Below, piece after piece: positions 26,949-36,550 of a stretch of 64,000 nucleotides of DNA (position 1 is the first letter of the stretch; each line of letters opens with the position of its first letter). Origin of the DNA: Crocinitomicaceae bacterium (GTDB lineage Bacteria > Bacteroidota > Bacteroidia > Flavobacteriales_D > Crocinitomicaceae); the NCBI GenBank assembly GCA_002709305.1, contig PAQM01000015.1, positions 19,099 to 83,098 of the forward strand, in the 5' to 3' direction. The position numbers and the translations under genes were made by a program. The notes below the pieces were generated by a model, which saw only the letters and a list, made by a program, of their open reading frames with translations, was not told the origin of the DNA and ran no database searches.

Positions 26949-28478
26949 ATGAAATCAATTTTATTAATTATACTTATTGGATTTACTTTTTTTCTGAATT
27001 CCCAAATAAATTTAGATCAAAATAATGTTTCTGCAACAATCACTGACCTTGGATTTTTTTTCAATAATCCTTTTACTGATAATCATGGCTATGAGGTTCC
27101 TATAGGTTCAGGTTCACATACAATTTATTCTAGTGTGATTTGGTTTGGTGGTTTGGATATAAATGGTCAAATTATGCTTGCTGCGCAAGATTTATATGGT
27201 ATAAATGATGATTTATGGTCAGGCCCATTGACCGTAGATTCAGCTGTAGCAGTAACTCCAAATCCTTTATTACAGTCTATTTGGTCTATTACAAAATCAG
27301 AAATAGATAGTCATATAGTAAATTATAACCAACCTGCGTACATTGTTCCTGCTTCAATAATGAATTGGCCTGCTCATGGTGATATTTCTCTTGGATTAAG
27401 TTATTATTTAGCTCCTTTTGTAGATGTAAATAATGATGGTTATTATAATCCTTTAGATGGTGATTATCCTTGTATAAAGGGTGATAGAGCTATTTATAAA
27501 ATCATGAATGACAAGTATGACATTCATGGGTCAGGTGGTTTGCCTCTTGGTATAGAAGTTCATTTTATGTTTTATCAATTTAATTCGAATAATTATTTAG
27601 ATAATACAACATTTATAGATGTTGATATATTTAATCGTAGTTCAGAACCAATATATGATTTCAAAACATCTTTTGTTTGTGATAGTGATATTGGTAATCC
27701 TTTTGACGATTATTTTGGTTGTGATTCGTCTCGTAATAATATGTATTGTTATAATGGAGATGATTTTGATGAAAATTATAGTGGAATTTTAGGTTATGGA
27801 AATAATCCACCTAGCTCTGGGATTGTATCTTTGAGTCATGATTTAGAAAGTGTTATAGGATTTGGTAATTTCCCTACAGGAGTTTTTGAAATATGGAATA
27901 TTATGAATGGTTTTTTGCCTGATGGTTCAATTATTTATAATAATTTTGGGCAGCCAACATCTTTTTATTATTCAGGTAATCCTAATAACCTTGGTAGTTG
28001 GTCAGAGATGACAGCATTAAATAGTCCTGGAGATCGTAGAATTATAATGACTATTACTGAAGATACTTTAGAATATCAAGGACATGAAAAATATACTTTT
28101 GCTGTGTTATATGATCGAAGTGGAACAACAGCAATAGAGAACGTTAATGGTTTATTAGCTATTTCAGACTCTGTACAATCTTTTTTTAATTCAAATCTAA
28201 TTGATGTTTGTCCATTTTTAACAATGGAGCTAGATGATATGAATATGAATAAGTTTTTAATTTATCCTAATCCTTGTAATGGTAGTTTTAATTTAAATAT
28301 AGAATTTAATAAAGAATATAATTTAATTATTTCTGATTTATCTGGAAGAGTAGTTTATAAATCATTAAATCTTACACAAGAAGAAATTGTAGTTAACCCA
28401 AAAATTCCATCAGGTATTTATATTGTAAATATTCATACAAAAGGTGTAGTATATAAAAAAAGATTAGTTGTTGAATAA
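26949..28478 (+). CDS. T9SS-exported protein of unknown function
   Basis: The start is put at the ATG at 26949, which begins a signal peptide (about 1-19, ending FFLNSQ). The longer frame from 26889 runs through the dnaK terminator and adds a leader that does not look like a signal. The 509-residue product has a calcium-site-like segment DVNNDGYYNPLDGDYP and Gly/Asn/Asp-rich strands. Its type A sorting domain (about 435-509) carries IYPNPCNGSFNL, ISDLSGRVVYKS and SGIYIVNIHT. No catalytic motif is recognised. It is likely a cell-surface protein; similar DVNNDG.Y.P.DGDYP regions occur in other flavobacterial secreted proteins. Confidence 0.8.
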   Translation: MKSILLIILIGFTFFLNSQINLDQNNVSATITDLGFFFNNPFTDNHGYEVPIGSGSHTIYSSVIWFGGLDINGQIMLAAQDLYGINDDLWSGPLTVDSAVAVTPNPLLQSIWSITKSEIDSHIVNYNQPAYIVPASIMNWPAHGDISLGLSYYLAPFVDVNNDGYYNPLDGDYPCIKGDRAIYKIMNDKYDIHGSGGLPLGIEVHFMFYQFNSNNYLDNTTFIDVDIFNRSSEPIYDFKTSFVCDSDIGNPFDDYFGCDSSRNNMYCYNGDDFDENYSGILGYGNNPPSSGIVSLSHDLESVIGFGNFPTGVFEIWNIMNGFLPDGSIIYNNFGQPTSFYYSGNPNNLGSWSEMTALNSPGDRRIIMTITEDTLEYQGHEKYTFAVLYDRSGTTAIENVNGLLAISDSVQSFFNSNLIDVCPFLTMELDDMNMNKFLIYPNPCNGSFNLNIEFNKEYNLIISDLSGRVVYKSLNLTQEEIVVNPKIPSGIYIVNIHTKGVVYKKRLVVE

Positions 28479-28480
28479 AA

Positions 28481-28510
28481 AAAAGGGTATCAAATTGATA
28501 CCCTTTTTTA
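28481..28510. terminator. Bidirectional rho-independent terminator
   Basis: GGGTATC (28486-28492) pairs with GATACCC (28498-28504). The stem is flanked by A-runs on the left and T-runs on the right, so it can stop transcripts from both convergent T9SS genes (26949 rightward, 29358 leftward). Confidence 0.9.
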
Positions 28511-28527
28511 TTAATTTTCAGATTAAA

Positions 28528-29358
28528 TTATTTAATCTGTATTGATGATGTCATTGATGTATTTTCATCTGAAATACGAACAATATATTGTCCGGCATTT
28601 AAAGAAGAAAGATTAAGTTTTATATTGTTATCTCCTTCAACTAAATCATTTTCAGAAGTATAGACTACTTGTCCAAGTAAGTTACTTATTTCAATTCTTG
28701 CAGAATTTCCATTTTTTGAATTAACTGAGATAGTTATATTACCACTTGAGGGATTAGGAAATATTTCACTTTTGTTAAGACTTGATTCATTTAATGAAGA
28801 TATACCAGAACAATTCATAACATTAGGTGAAAATCCAGCACTTGACATTGCTGTCTCAAAATCACCAATTCCTGTAACAGGCCATATATCTGCATTTTTC
28901 AGCTTCATATCTGGACCAACTAAACAGTATGTTGGATATCCAGCTGGTAGAAAAGATGCTATAACTGCATCACCACCCCCTTCATTTCCTGAAGCAGCCG
29001 GTGCTGGGCTGTGTCCTGAAGAAATAGAATATTGATTTTCAAATGCTAGAACTTGTGCATCACTATCTCCAGTAGCTATAGAGATACAGAATAGATCACC
29101 TTCATTACATCCATATTTTTGATGGAGTTCACTAAAGAATGGAACTGTTGATTGACAAGGTGGACATGTAACGAAAAAGAAGTCAATTAGTACCCATTGA
29201 CCAGAAGCTGTTATACTACTTAAAGTGTGAGTGTTTCCATGAACATCAGTTACTGTGAAGTCACTTACAGTTTGACCAACTGAAAAACCTCCAACTTGAC
29301 TAAATGATAATTGAATAAACATCAAAAGTGATGCTAAAAGTGTAATTGTTTTTTTCAT
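28528..29358 (-). CDS. Secreted TlpA-like thioredoxin-fold protein with T9SS tail
   Basis: Residues 1-20 are a signal peptide (ending LSFSQ). Residues about 25-180 form a peroxiredoxin/TlpA-like thioredoxin fold with active-site CPPC (Cys65, Cys68) in FFFVTCPPCQS. From about residue 195 a type A sorting domain follows: IFPNPSSGNITI, SNLLGQVVYTS, AGQYIVRIS. A disulfide reductase/oxidase carried to the cell surface by T9SS is less usual than the common periplasmic TlpA. Possible targets are other secreted proteins. It converges on the gene at 26949, with a shared terminator. Confidence 0.88.
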   Translation of the reverse strand: MKKTITLLASLLMFIQLSFSQVGGFSVGQTVSDFTVTDVHGNTHTLSSITASGQWVLIDFFFVTCPPCQSTVPFFSELHQKYGCNEGDLFCISIATGDSDAQVLAFENQYSISSGHSPAPAASGNEGGGDAVIASFLPAGYPTYCLVGPDMKLKNADIWPVTGIGDFETAMSSAGFSPNVMNCSGISSLNESSLNKSEIFPNPSSGNITISVNSKNGNSARIEISNLLGQVVYTSENDLVEGDNNIKLNLSSLNAGQYIVRISDENTSMTSSIQIK

Positions 29359-29440
29359 AATTTTTTGATTAGTTATTATTTAATATTGCTAATATATCTA
29401 ATAATGGTATTAAAATCATATTTTTTTTTAATAGATATAA

Positions 29441-29468
29441 AAAAAAGCGCTCATATGAGCGCTTTTTT
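29441..29468 (-). terminator. Rho-independent terminator of the thrS-infC-rpmI-rplT operon
   Basis: This is a perfect palindrome of 28 bases. Its core GCGCTCATATGAGCGC is flanked by six A on the left and six T on the right. It starts 17 bases after the rplT stop on the minus strand. Confidence 0.9.
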
Positions 29469-29484
29469 AAATTTTGTCAAGCAA

Positions 29485-29832
29485 TTATTTTTTTACTTTA
29501 TCAATAACTGCTTTAAAAGCATCAGGATGGTTCATAGCTAAATCTGCAAGTACTTTACGATTAAGTTCAATTTTACTTTTGTTAACTAGCCCCATAAATT
29601 GAGAATAACTCATTCCATGTTGACGAGCACCTGCATTGATACGCATAATCCATAGTGAACGGAAATTTCTTTTCTTTTGTTTTCGTCCAGTGTATGCATA
29701 AAGCATACCCTTTTCTACTGCATTTTTAGCAACTGTCCAAACATTTTTTCTTCTTCCAAAGTAACCTTTGGCGTGCTTCATTACTTTTTTTCGTCTTGCT
29801 TTTGACGCAACGTGATTAACTGATCTAGGCAT
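29485..29832 (-). CDS. rplT: 50S ribosomal protein L20
   Basis: This is a 115-residue basic ribosomal protein needed early in large-subunit assembly. The N-terminus [16 protein letters not shown] and the segments [10 protein letters not shown] and [18 protein letters not shown] are family hallmarks. It is last in the operon thrS-infC-rpmI-rplT. In other bacteria L20 represses this operon by binding its own mRNA. The 92-base gap before it contains a short stem (29865-29881) that could be part of such control, but this is not shown. A strong terminator follows. Confidence 0.99.
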   Translation of the reverse strand: MPRSVNHVASKARRKKVMKHAKGYFGRRKNVWTVAKNAVEKGMLYAYTGRKQKKRNFRSLWIMRINAGARQHGMSYSQFMGLVNKSKIELNRKVLADLAMNHPDAFKAVIDKVKK

Positions 29833-29923
29833 AATTTTAGTTTTTTGACAAAGAGTGCATCAATACTTAAGATGTCTTAGTTACTCGTTGTCGGGTTAAC
29901 ATTTTTAATAAACCTGTATGAAA

Positions 29924-30121
29924 CTATTTCATACATAATTGTTGTTTGACATTCGCTTCATCGGCTTTATGAACTAAGCCAGAGTGTGTCAAATTACGTT
30001 TTTGCTTTTTAGTCTTTTTTGTTAGAATGTGACTTTTAAAAGCATGTTTTCTTTTAATTTTACCAGTGCCAGTTACTTGGAATCTCTTTTTAGCACTGGA
30101 TTTAGTTTTCATTTTTGGCAT
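29924..30121 (-). CDS. rpmI: 50S ribosomal protein L35
   Basis: This is a 65-residue, very basic protein with family motifs [30 protein letters not shown] and [11 protein letters not shown]. It lies 34 bases after infC and 91 bases before rplT, the standard order. The length is normal. Confidence 0.98.
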   Translation of the reverse strand: MPKMKTKSSAKKRFQVTGTGKIKRKHAFKSHILTKKTKKQKRNLTHSGLVHKADEANVKQQLCMK

Positions 30122-30155
30122 TTTACTTAATTTTAATTACCTATTTTTTTAGTTT

Positions 30156-30707
30156 TTATTTTTTCTTAGAATTAATCATCATAATCATTCTTTTTCCCTC
30201 TAATTTAGGCATTTGTTCAATTATACCATAATCTTCAAGTTCTTGAGCTAATCTAAGTAGAAGTATTTCTCCTCTATCTTTAAACACAATTGTACGTCCT
30301 CTAAAAAAAACATATGCTTTAACTTTATTTCCTTCTTTTAAGAACTTTTTTGCGTGAGCTAATTTGAATTCAAAGTCATGATCATCCGTATTAGGCCCAA
30401 ATCTAATTTCTTTTAAAACAACTTTGCTCTGTTTTGATTTTAGTTCTTTTGCCTTCTTTTTTTTATTATATAAGAATTTTTTATAGTCTAAAATTTTACA
30501 TACTGGTGGATCAGCTTTGGGAGAAATTTCAACTAAATCAAGTTCTGCTTCTTCAGCTTTTTTAATAGCTTCTGATGTTGCTATAATAATAGGTTCAGCT
30601 CCTTCTCGAATTAATCGAATCGTTTTTGCATAAATCTTTTCATTAATCCTATGCTCTGGTTCTTCTTCTCTTCTTGTAAACCTTCTTCTGTTGTTAGGTC
30701 TTCTCAT
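30156..30707 (-). CDS. infC: Translation initiation factor IF-3
   Basis: This is a 183-residue factor that binds the 30S subunit and checks the start codon. The N-terminal domain contains [13 protein letters not shown]; the linker is Lys-rich ([12 protein letters not shown]); the C-terminal domain has [17 protein letters not shown] and [11 protein letters not shown]. It starts with ATG, not the AUU seen in Escherichia coli infC, so start-codon autoregulation of that type is not indicated. An Arg-rich extension [20 protein letters not shown] precedes the usual N-terminus, as in other Bacteroidota. It lies 8 bases after thrS. Confidence 0.98.
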   Translation of the reverse strand: MRRPNNRRRFTRREEEPEHRINEKIYAKTIRLIREGAEPIIIATSEAIKKAEEAELDLVEISPKADPPVCKILDYKKFLYNKKKKAKELKSKQSKVVLKEIRFGPNTDDHDFEFKLAHAKKFLKEGNKVKAYVFFRGRTIVFKDRGEILLLRLAQELEDYGIIEQMPKLEGKRMIMMINSKKK

Positions 30708-30715
30708 TAATTAAT

Positions 30716-32659
30716 TTAATTATTTAAAGCTAATTCACTTTCAATTTTATCGTTAATAATTTTTACAAAATTTTCGAGGCTCATAGCACCTAAGTCCCCA
30801 TCTCCTCTTTTACGCACAGCTAACTCATTGTTTTTTGCTTCTTTCTCACCAATTATTAGCATGAAAGGAATTTTATTTAATTCCGATTCACGTATTTTTT
30901 TGCCAATTTTCTCATTACGATCATCAACGAATCCGCGAATATCGTAATTATTTAGTAATTGTAAAAGATTTTTGCAGTAATCATTATATTTCTCACTAAT
31001 TGGTAGTATTGTAATTTGATTTGTTGTTAGCCATAATGGGAAATCTCCTGCACAATGTTCTAATAATACTGCTACAAATCTTTCCATAGAGCCAAATGGA
31101 GCACGGTGAATCATTATTGGCCTATGTTTTTGATTGTCAGTTCCAGTATATTCTAATTCAAAACGTTCAGGTAAGTTATAGTCTACTTGGATTGTACCTA
31201 GTTGCCATTCTCTTCCTAAAGCATCTTCTACCATAAAGTCTAGTTTTGGTCCATAAAATGCTGCTTCACCATATTCGATTACAGTTTTAAGATCTTTTTC
31301 ATTACTTGCATTAATAATAGCTTTTTCAGCTTTATCCCAATTCTTATCAGAACCGATATATTTTCCTGGTTTTTCAGGATCTCTTAATGAAATTTGGGCT
31401 TTGAAATTTTCAAATTTTAGAGTTTTAAAAATATATAACACTAAATCAATTACTTTTTTAAATTCATCCTCTACTTGATCTTGAGTACAGAAAATATGAG
31501 CATCATCTTGCGTAAACCCTCTAACACGAGTTAATCCATGAAGCTCCCCTGATTGTTCGTATCGGTAGACTGTACCAAATTCTGCGTATCTTACTGGTAA
31601 ATCTTTATATGATTTTGGTTTCGCTTTATATATTTCACAATGATGGGGACAATTCATAGGTTTTAGAAGAAATTCTTCATTTTCATCAGGTGTGTTTATT
31701 GGTTGGAAAGAATCTTTTCCATATTTACTATAATGACCAGAACAAGTATATAATTCTTTGCTTCCAATATGTGGAGTGATTACTTGATCGTAGCCATGTT
31801 TTTTTTGAGCTTTTTTTAAAAAGTTTTCTAGACGCTCTCTTAATGAAGCTCCTTTTGGAAGCCAAAGCGGTAGACCTTGACCGACACGTTGTGAAAAAGT
31901 GAATAAATCAAGCTCTTTACCTAACTTTCTATGATCTCTCTCTTTCGCAAGTTGAATTTTTTCAAGATAATCATTTAGTTCTGCGTTTTTAGGAAAGGTA
32001 ATTCCATAAATACGCGTTAGTTGTTTTCTTGTCTCATCTCCTCTCCAATATGCACCAGCAATTGATGTTAATTTAATTGCTTTAATGAAACCTGTATTTG
32101 GTATATGAGGACCACGACATAAATCTGTGAAATTTCCTTGAGTATAGAATGTGATATTCCCATCTTCCAAGTCATCTATTAATTCTAACTTATATTCATC
32201 TTTTTTATCTTTGAAATAATTGATTGCTTCAATTTTTGAAATAGTTTTTCGAATAAAGGGATTTTTTTCTTTTGCTAACTCCTTCATCTTTTTTTCAATT
32301 TTTTCCAAATCAGCTTCAGTAATAGTATAATCCATAAAATCTACATCATAGTAGAATCCATTTTTAATTGGTGGGCCAATAGCTAATTTAATTCCAGGAA
32401 AATAGAATTCTAATGCTTCTGCCATTAGGTGTGCTGAAGAGTGCCACATAGTTGATTTTCCTTCATTATCATTCCAAGTTAATAATTGTAATTTTGAATC
32501 AATTGTTATAGGTCTATTGGCATCAATAACTTCATTATTCACTTTTGCCGCAAGAACATTTCTAGCGAGGCCTTCTGATATACTTTTTGCAATATCCATT
32601 GGAGATGTACCATTTTCAACTTTTTTAATGGAACCGTCTGGTAATGTTATATTGATCAT
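30716..32659 (-). CDS. thrS: Threonyl-tRNA synthetase
   Basis: This is a 647-residue class II synthetase. The TGS domain is at residues 1-61. The editing/SAD domain has HSSAH (73-77) and [16 protein letters not shown]. The catalytic core has [12 protein letters not shown], the zinc Cys in MNCPHH and motif 2 [12 protein letters not shown]. The anticodon domain follows from about 540. The length is normal. It heads the translation operon and has a TATCTTTG -7 box 23 bases upstream of its ATG. Confidence 0.98.
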   Translation of the reverse strand: MINITLPDGSIKKVENGTSPMDIAKSISEGLARNVLAAKVNNEVIDANRPITIDSKLQLLTWNDNEGKSTMWHSSAHLMAEALEFYFPGIKLAIGPPIKNGFYYDVDFMDYTITEADLEKIEKKMKELAKEKNPFIRKTISKIEAINYFKDKKDEYKLELIDDLEDGNITFYTQGNFTDLCRGPHIPNTGFIKAIKLTSIAGAYWRGDETRKQLTRIYGITFPKNAELNDYLEKIQLAKERDHRKLGKELDLFTFSQRVGQGLPLWLPKGASLRERLENFLKKAQKKHGYDQVITPHIGSKELYTCSGHYSKYGKDSFQPINTPDENEEFLLKPMNCPHHCEIYKAKPKSYKDLPVRYAEFGTVYRYEQSGELHGLTRVRGFTQDDAHIFCTQDQVEDEFKKVIDLVLYIFKTLKFENFKAQISLRDPEKPGKYIGSDKNWDKAEKAIINASNEKDLKTVIEYGEAAFYGPKLDFMVEDALGREWQLGTIQVDYNLPERFELEYTGTDNQKHRPIMIHRAPFGSMERFVAVLLEHCAGDFPLWLTTNQITILPISEKYNDYCKNLLQLLNNYDIRGFVDDRNEKIGKKIRESELNKIPFMLIIGEKEAKNNELAVRKRGDGDLGAMSLENFVKIINDKIESELALNN

Positions 32660-32682
32660 TTTGTGAAAATAAAATTAGAGAG

Positions 32683-32690
32683 CAAAGATA
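32683..32690 (-). promoter_or_regulatory. Bacteroidota -7 box (TATCTTTG) of the thrS operon
   Basis: TATCTTTG on the minus strand fits TAnnTTTG and ends 23 bases before the thrS ATG. No TTG is found at the -33 distance. Confidence 0.5.
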
Positions 32691-32798
32691 GTGAATTCTA
32701 TTTAGTAAATTATATTATTCAATAGCATCAAATTAATTATGTAGATTCTTTTTAATAAAATTTTGTTTCAATCTATCTGATAAAATTTTTAAGTCTAT

Positions 32799-32806
32799 TA
32801 TTTTTG
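32799..32806 (+). promoter_or_regulatory. Bacteroidota -7 box (TATTTTTG) of the DUF5916 gene
   Basis: TATTTTTG ends 21 bases before the ATG at 32828. It matches TAnnTTTG in a very T-rich context, which lowers its weight. Confidence 0.35.
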
Positions 32807-32827
32807 TAATTTAATTTATACAATTCT

Positions 32828-35296
32828 ATGAGCTTAGTATATGCTCAAATATTTTTTTATTTATTTTTATTTTGTTCATTTAGTTCGGCTCAAAAGCAAT
32901 ATTTTATAAAATTTAATGATAAGGAAATAAAATTAGATGGAGAATTAAATGAAAAACATTGGCAAGATGCTGAAATTGCTTCAGGATTTATTGTGAATTC
33001 ACCTATATATGGAAGTCCATCGAAATTTAGTTCAGAAGTAAGGTTGTATTATGATTCTGAGGCAATATATGTAGGTGGTATTCTGAAAGATCCTTTCCCA
33101 GATTCTATTAGTTATTCATTATCACAAAGAGATCAAACAGGTAATGCTGATTGGGTAGGTGTTTCAATTGATCCTTATGGTAATAATGTTAATGCATTTA
33201 GATTTGTTGTTACATCTGCAGGGGTCGAAATTGATGGTTTAGAATCTATAAATGATATTGATTATTTATGGAATTCGGTATGGAGAAGTGCTACAGCAAG
33301 GCGTAATGATGGTTGGTCTTTTGAAATGAAAATACCTTTTTCAGCTATACGATTTCCTAATAAGGATGTTCAAGAATGGAATTTTAATATTTGGCGACAA
33401 GTTAGGCGTGTAAGAGAAATTTCAACTTGGAACGCTGTAGATCCTAACTTATTTGGAAAGATAACACAATCAGGTAAGTTAATAGGTGTACAGGGTGTTA
33501 AATCTCCAATCAGATTATCTTTTTCACCATACGCTACTAGTTATTTGGTTAATACTTATGATAATTTGGAAGAGAGTCAAATATGGAATACTCGTTTAAC
33601 AGGTGGGATCGATTTGAAGTATGGTTTAAATGATGCTTTTACACTAGACATGATATTAATTCCGGATTTTGGTCAAACTTTATCAGATAATGAAATTCTT
33701 AATTTAGGTCCTTTTGAAGTTTATTACAATGAAAATCGTCCTTTTTTTTTAGAAGGTACAGATTTATTTAATATTGGTGGAGTTTTTTATTCTCGACGTA
33801 TAGGTGGTCAACCATATAGATCAGCTTACAATAACTTAGATTATGATAAAGGTGAAAGAGTTGTTAGAAACTTACAACAAGTTCCATTAATTAATGGAAG
33901 TAAAGTTTCTGGAAGAACAAAAAAAGGTTTGGGAGTTGCTGTTTTTAATGCATTAGAGTCTAGATTAGATGCAACAATTGAGGATAGTAATGGAGTTCAA
34001 AGACAGTATGAAACGAATCCTTTGACTAACTATAATGTTTTTGTTTTATCGCAAAATTTGAAGAATAATAGTACAATTTCTTTAGTTAATACTAATGTTA
34101 TGAGAAATGGTGTTGCGCATGATGCAAATGTAACTGTAGGATCAGCCGAATTATATACATCAAATGGTAAGTATAAAATTTCATCAGATTTAAAATTTTC
34201 ATCTATTTTTAATGATAAACCAGAATATGGGTATGCATTATCTTCCTCTATTAGGAAGATTTCTGGTATATGGAGATATAGATTTGGATATAGCGAGGAA
34301 AGTGACCGATTTAATCCAAATGATTTAGGTTTTTTATATAATAATAATGCTCGAATCTATGATGCAGCTATTAGTTGGAATAGTTTTGAGTCAAGTAAGT
34401 TTTTTTATAGAAGATCAGCATCTATTGCTTTAAAATATGAAGAGTTGTATAAGCCACAACTTTTCAATTATTTTCATGTTAAAGTGCATTTAGGAGGGTT
34501 ACATAAGAAGCAATTATATACTCGTATTACAGCAAACATTTATCCTTTTGGTATTATTGATCATTTTGAGTCGCGTAAGTTTGGAAAAGAGGTTAGATTT
34601 AATCCAAATGCAATGTTAAAATGGATGTATTCTTCAGATTATAGTAAAAGGTTAGCCTTAGATGGTGATTTTTGGTTTAAACAATTTTTTGGAAGAGATC
34701 AATATGGTTTTGGAATGTATATAAGTCCAAGGTTACGTGTTTCTGATAGAATGTTTCTTATTTGGAATACAAAACTTGAATTTATAAGAGGAGATTATGG
34801 TTTTGTTACTTCAAAAGAGTCTTCTTACGAAGATTTTATATTACTAGGTTTTCGCGATCGTGAATTAGTAGTCAATAAAATATCTACAGAGTTTTTATTT
34901 ACTAATAGAATGAGTATTGATTTACAGTTTAGACATTATTGGCAGCAAGTAAGATATATCAATTTTGCAACCTTAGAAGATGATGCTATTATGTCATCAA
35001 CTACTTATAATCCATTGCAAGATAATGGCGAATCTGTTCATAATACTAGTTATAATGCTTTTACATTAGATTTAAATTATCGTTGGGTGTTTATTCCTGG
35101 GAGTGAACTTAGAATTGTATATAAGAATAATATTTTTTATTCTAAGACAGAACTAGATGAAAGTTATTTTAGAACTTTTGATTCGCTTTTCAACCAACCT
35201 CAAATTAATAGTATATCTATGAAATTATTGTTTTTTATAGATGTTCTTTATTTTCGTTCAAATAGAGTAAAGAAAAGTTTAAAAAATAAAATCTAA
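32828..35296 (+). CDS. DUF5916 protein with CBM9/DOMON-like N-terminal domain
   Basis: This is an 822-residue exported protein. The signal peptide is about residues 1-21 (ending FSSAQ). Residues about 25-210 form a CBM9-like beta-sandwich with EIKLDGELNEKHWQDAEIA, AIYVGGILKDP and WSFEMKIPFSAIRFP. The remainder is a DUF5916 barrel-like region with alternating aromatic strands and FFLEGTDLF. These proteins are common in Bacteroidota and are thought to sit in the outer membrane. They often occur near proteases, but neither ligand nor function is established. It faces dnaN tail to tail. No T9SS tail is present, consistent with an integral barrel. Confidence 0.87.
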   Translation: MSLVYAQIFFYLFLFCSFSSAQKQYFIKFNDKEIKLDGELNEKHWQDAEIASGFIVNSPIYGSPSKFSSEVRLYYDSEAIYVGGILKDPFPDSISYSLSQRDQTGNADWVGVSIDPYGNNVNAFRFVVTSAGVEIDGLESINDIDYLWNSVWRSATARRNDGWSFEMKIPFSAIRFPNKDVQEWNFNIWRQVRRVREISTWNAVDPNLFGKITQSGKLIGVQGVKSPIRLSFSPYATSYLVNTYDNLEESQIWNTRLTGGIDLKYGLNDAFTLDMILIPDFGQTLSDNEILNLGPFEVYYNENRPFFLEGTDLFNIGGVFYSRRIGGQPYRSAYNNLDYDKGERVVRNLQQVPLINGSKVSGRTKKGLGVAVFNALESRLDATIEDSNGVQRQYETNPLTNYNVFVLSQNLKNNSTISLVNTNVMRNGVAHDANVTVGSAELYTSNGKYKISSDLKFSSIFNDKPEYGYALSSSIRKISGIWRYRFGYSEESDRFNPNDLGFLYNNNARIYDAAISWNSFESSKFFYRRSASIALKYEELYKPQLFNYFHVKVHLGGLHKKQLYTRITANIYPFGIIDHFESRKFGKEVRFNPNAMLKWMYSSDYSKRLALDGDFWFKQFFGRDQYGFGMYISPRLRVSDRMFLIWNTKLEFIRGDYGFVTSKESSYEDFILLGFRDRELVVNKISTEFLFTNRMSIDLQFRHYWQQVRYINFATLEDDAIMSSTTYNPLQDNGESVHNTSYNAFTLDLNYRWVFIPGSELRIVYKNNIFYSKTELDESYFRTFDSLFNQPQINSISMKLLFFIDVLYFRSNRVKKSLKNKI

Positions 35297-35317
35297 AACT
35301 TCATAAGCAGAAAGTGT

Positions 35318-35338
35318 TAGATAAAATATATTTATCTA
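35318..35338. terminator. AT-rich stem between convergent genes
   Basis: TAGATAAA (35318-35325) and TTTATCTA (35331-35338) pair perfectly around ATATA and overlap the dnaN stop. The low stability makes a terminator role uncertain. Confidence 0.3.
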
Positions 35339-36447
35339 TTTAGCATAACTGGCATAACAAGCATTAATATATCTTCATCCTTGTTTTTCTCAGATGGAGT
35401 TAATAAACCAGCTCTACTAGGTTCACTCATTTCTAAACAAACTTCTGAAGTATCAAGGTTATTTAACATTTCCATTAAAAATCGAGAATTAAAACCAATT
35501 TCCATATCCTCACCTGAATAATTACAAGTTAAACGTTCATTTGCTTCATTCGAAAAATCAATATCTTCAGCTGATAAGGAAAGTTCAGATCCAGCTAGTT
35601 TTAATTTTATTTGGTGTGTCGTTTTGTTTGAAAAAATAGAAACTCTTTTAATTGAACTTAAAAATTGTAATCTATCAATTTTAAGAACATTAGGATTCTC
35701 TTTAGGAATTACTGCTTCATAATTCGGATATTTACCATCAATTAGACGACATATTAATACATTTTCATTAAATGTAAATACAGCATTTGAATCATTGTAT
35801 TCTAATTTAACATCTTCATCACCTTTTAAGTTAAGTTTTAAAAGGTTTAGAGGTTTCTTTGGTAAAATAAAAGAAGAGCTTCCAGAAGCTTGAGAATCAG
35901 TTCTTGAATAACGAACAAGTTTGTGCGCATCTGTAGCTACAAATGTTATGTTATCTGGAGAAAATTCACAGAAAACTCCACTCATTACAGGTCTCAAGTC
36001 ATCTATACCTGTAGCAAATAATGTTTTATTAATTGCATTTGAAATAATTTCTCCAGAAATATTAATTGAGCTAGGTGAACCTAATTCTGGTGTACGAGGA
36101 AAATCTTCACCATTATATCCAACCATTTTAGATTTACCATTATCGTATGCTATTTCAACTGAAAAAGTGTTTTTATTAACTAAAAAAGTACATGGCTGAT
36201 CAGGAAGATTTTTTAATACATCTAATAACAATTTTGCAGGGATCGCAATTTTACCTTCTTCTTTTGCTTCTACTTTCATTGAAGTACGCATTGTTGTTTC
36301 TAAGTCAGACGCAGATATAGTAAGTTTGCCATCTATAATTTCAAATAGAAAATTATCTAAGATAGGTAAGGTGTTGTTAGTACTTAAAACTCCTGAAATT
36401 CTTTGAAGTTGTTTTAATAAAGATGCACTTGATATTACGAAATTCAT
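35332..36447 (-). CDS. dnaN: DNA polymerase III beta subunit (sliding clamp)
   Basis: This is a 371-residue clamp of three similar domains that tethers the polymerase to DNA. Motifs include NTLPILDNFLFEI near residue 25, SDLETTMRTSM, FVATDAHKLVRY in the middle and the C-terminal hydrophobic end LMLVMPVMLNR, part of the peptide-binding pocket. The length is normal. It is not next to dnaA here, as is usual in Bacteroidota, and no DnaA boxes were seen nearby. A TAGTTTTG -7 box lies 27 bases upstream. Confidence 0.98.
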   Translation of the reverse strand: MNFVISSASLLKQLQRISGVLSTNNTLPILDNFLFEIIDGKLTISASDLETTMRTSMKVEAKEEGKIAIPAKLLLDVLKNLPDQPCTFLVNKNTFSVEIAYDNGKSKMVGYNGEDFPRTPELGSPSSINISGEIISNAINKTLFATGIDDLRPVMSGVFCEFSPDNITFVATDAHKLVRYSRTDSQASGSSSFILPKKPLNLLKLNLKGDEDVKLEYNDSNAVFTFNENVLICRLIDGKYPNYEAVIPKENPNVLKIDRLQFLSSIKRVSIFSNKTTHQIKLKLAGSELSLSAEDIDFSNEANERLTCNYSGEDMEIGFNSRFLMEMLNNLDTSEVCLEMSEPSRAGLLTPSEKNKDEDILMLVMPVMLNR

Positions 36448-36474
36448 TTAAAATATATTATTATTTAATACACT

Positions 36475-36482
36475 CAAAACTA
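36475..36482 (-). promoter_or_regulatory. Bacteroidota -7 box (TAGTTTTG) of dnaN
   Basis: TAGTTTTG on the minus strand ends 27 bases before the dnaN ATG at 36447 and fits TAnnTTTG. No good -33 TTG is present. Confidence 0.4.
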
Positions 36483-36550
36483 TTAATTAATTAGTAATTA
36501 TTTATATTATATTTTGTTCTTTTACGTGTTAGTTATTAACAAAATGTTAG

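Noticed and set aside
29865..29881. Stem ACTTAAGA/TCTTAGT before rplT as an L20 autoregulatory element
   Set aside because: It has one bulge and is short; L20 control sites are usually pseudoknots further upstream, so I did not call it.
36448..36550. Very AT-rich gap before dnaN as a replication origin
   Set aside because: No TTATNCACA-type DnaA boxes were seen, and dnaA is not adjacent.
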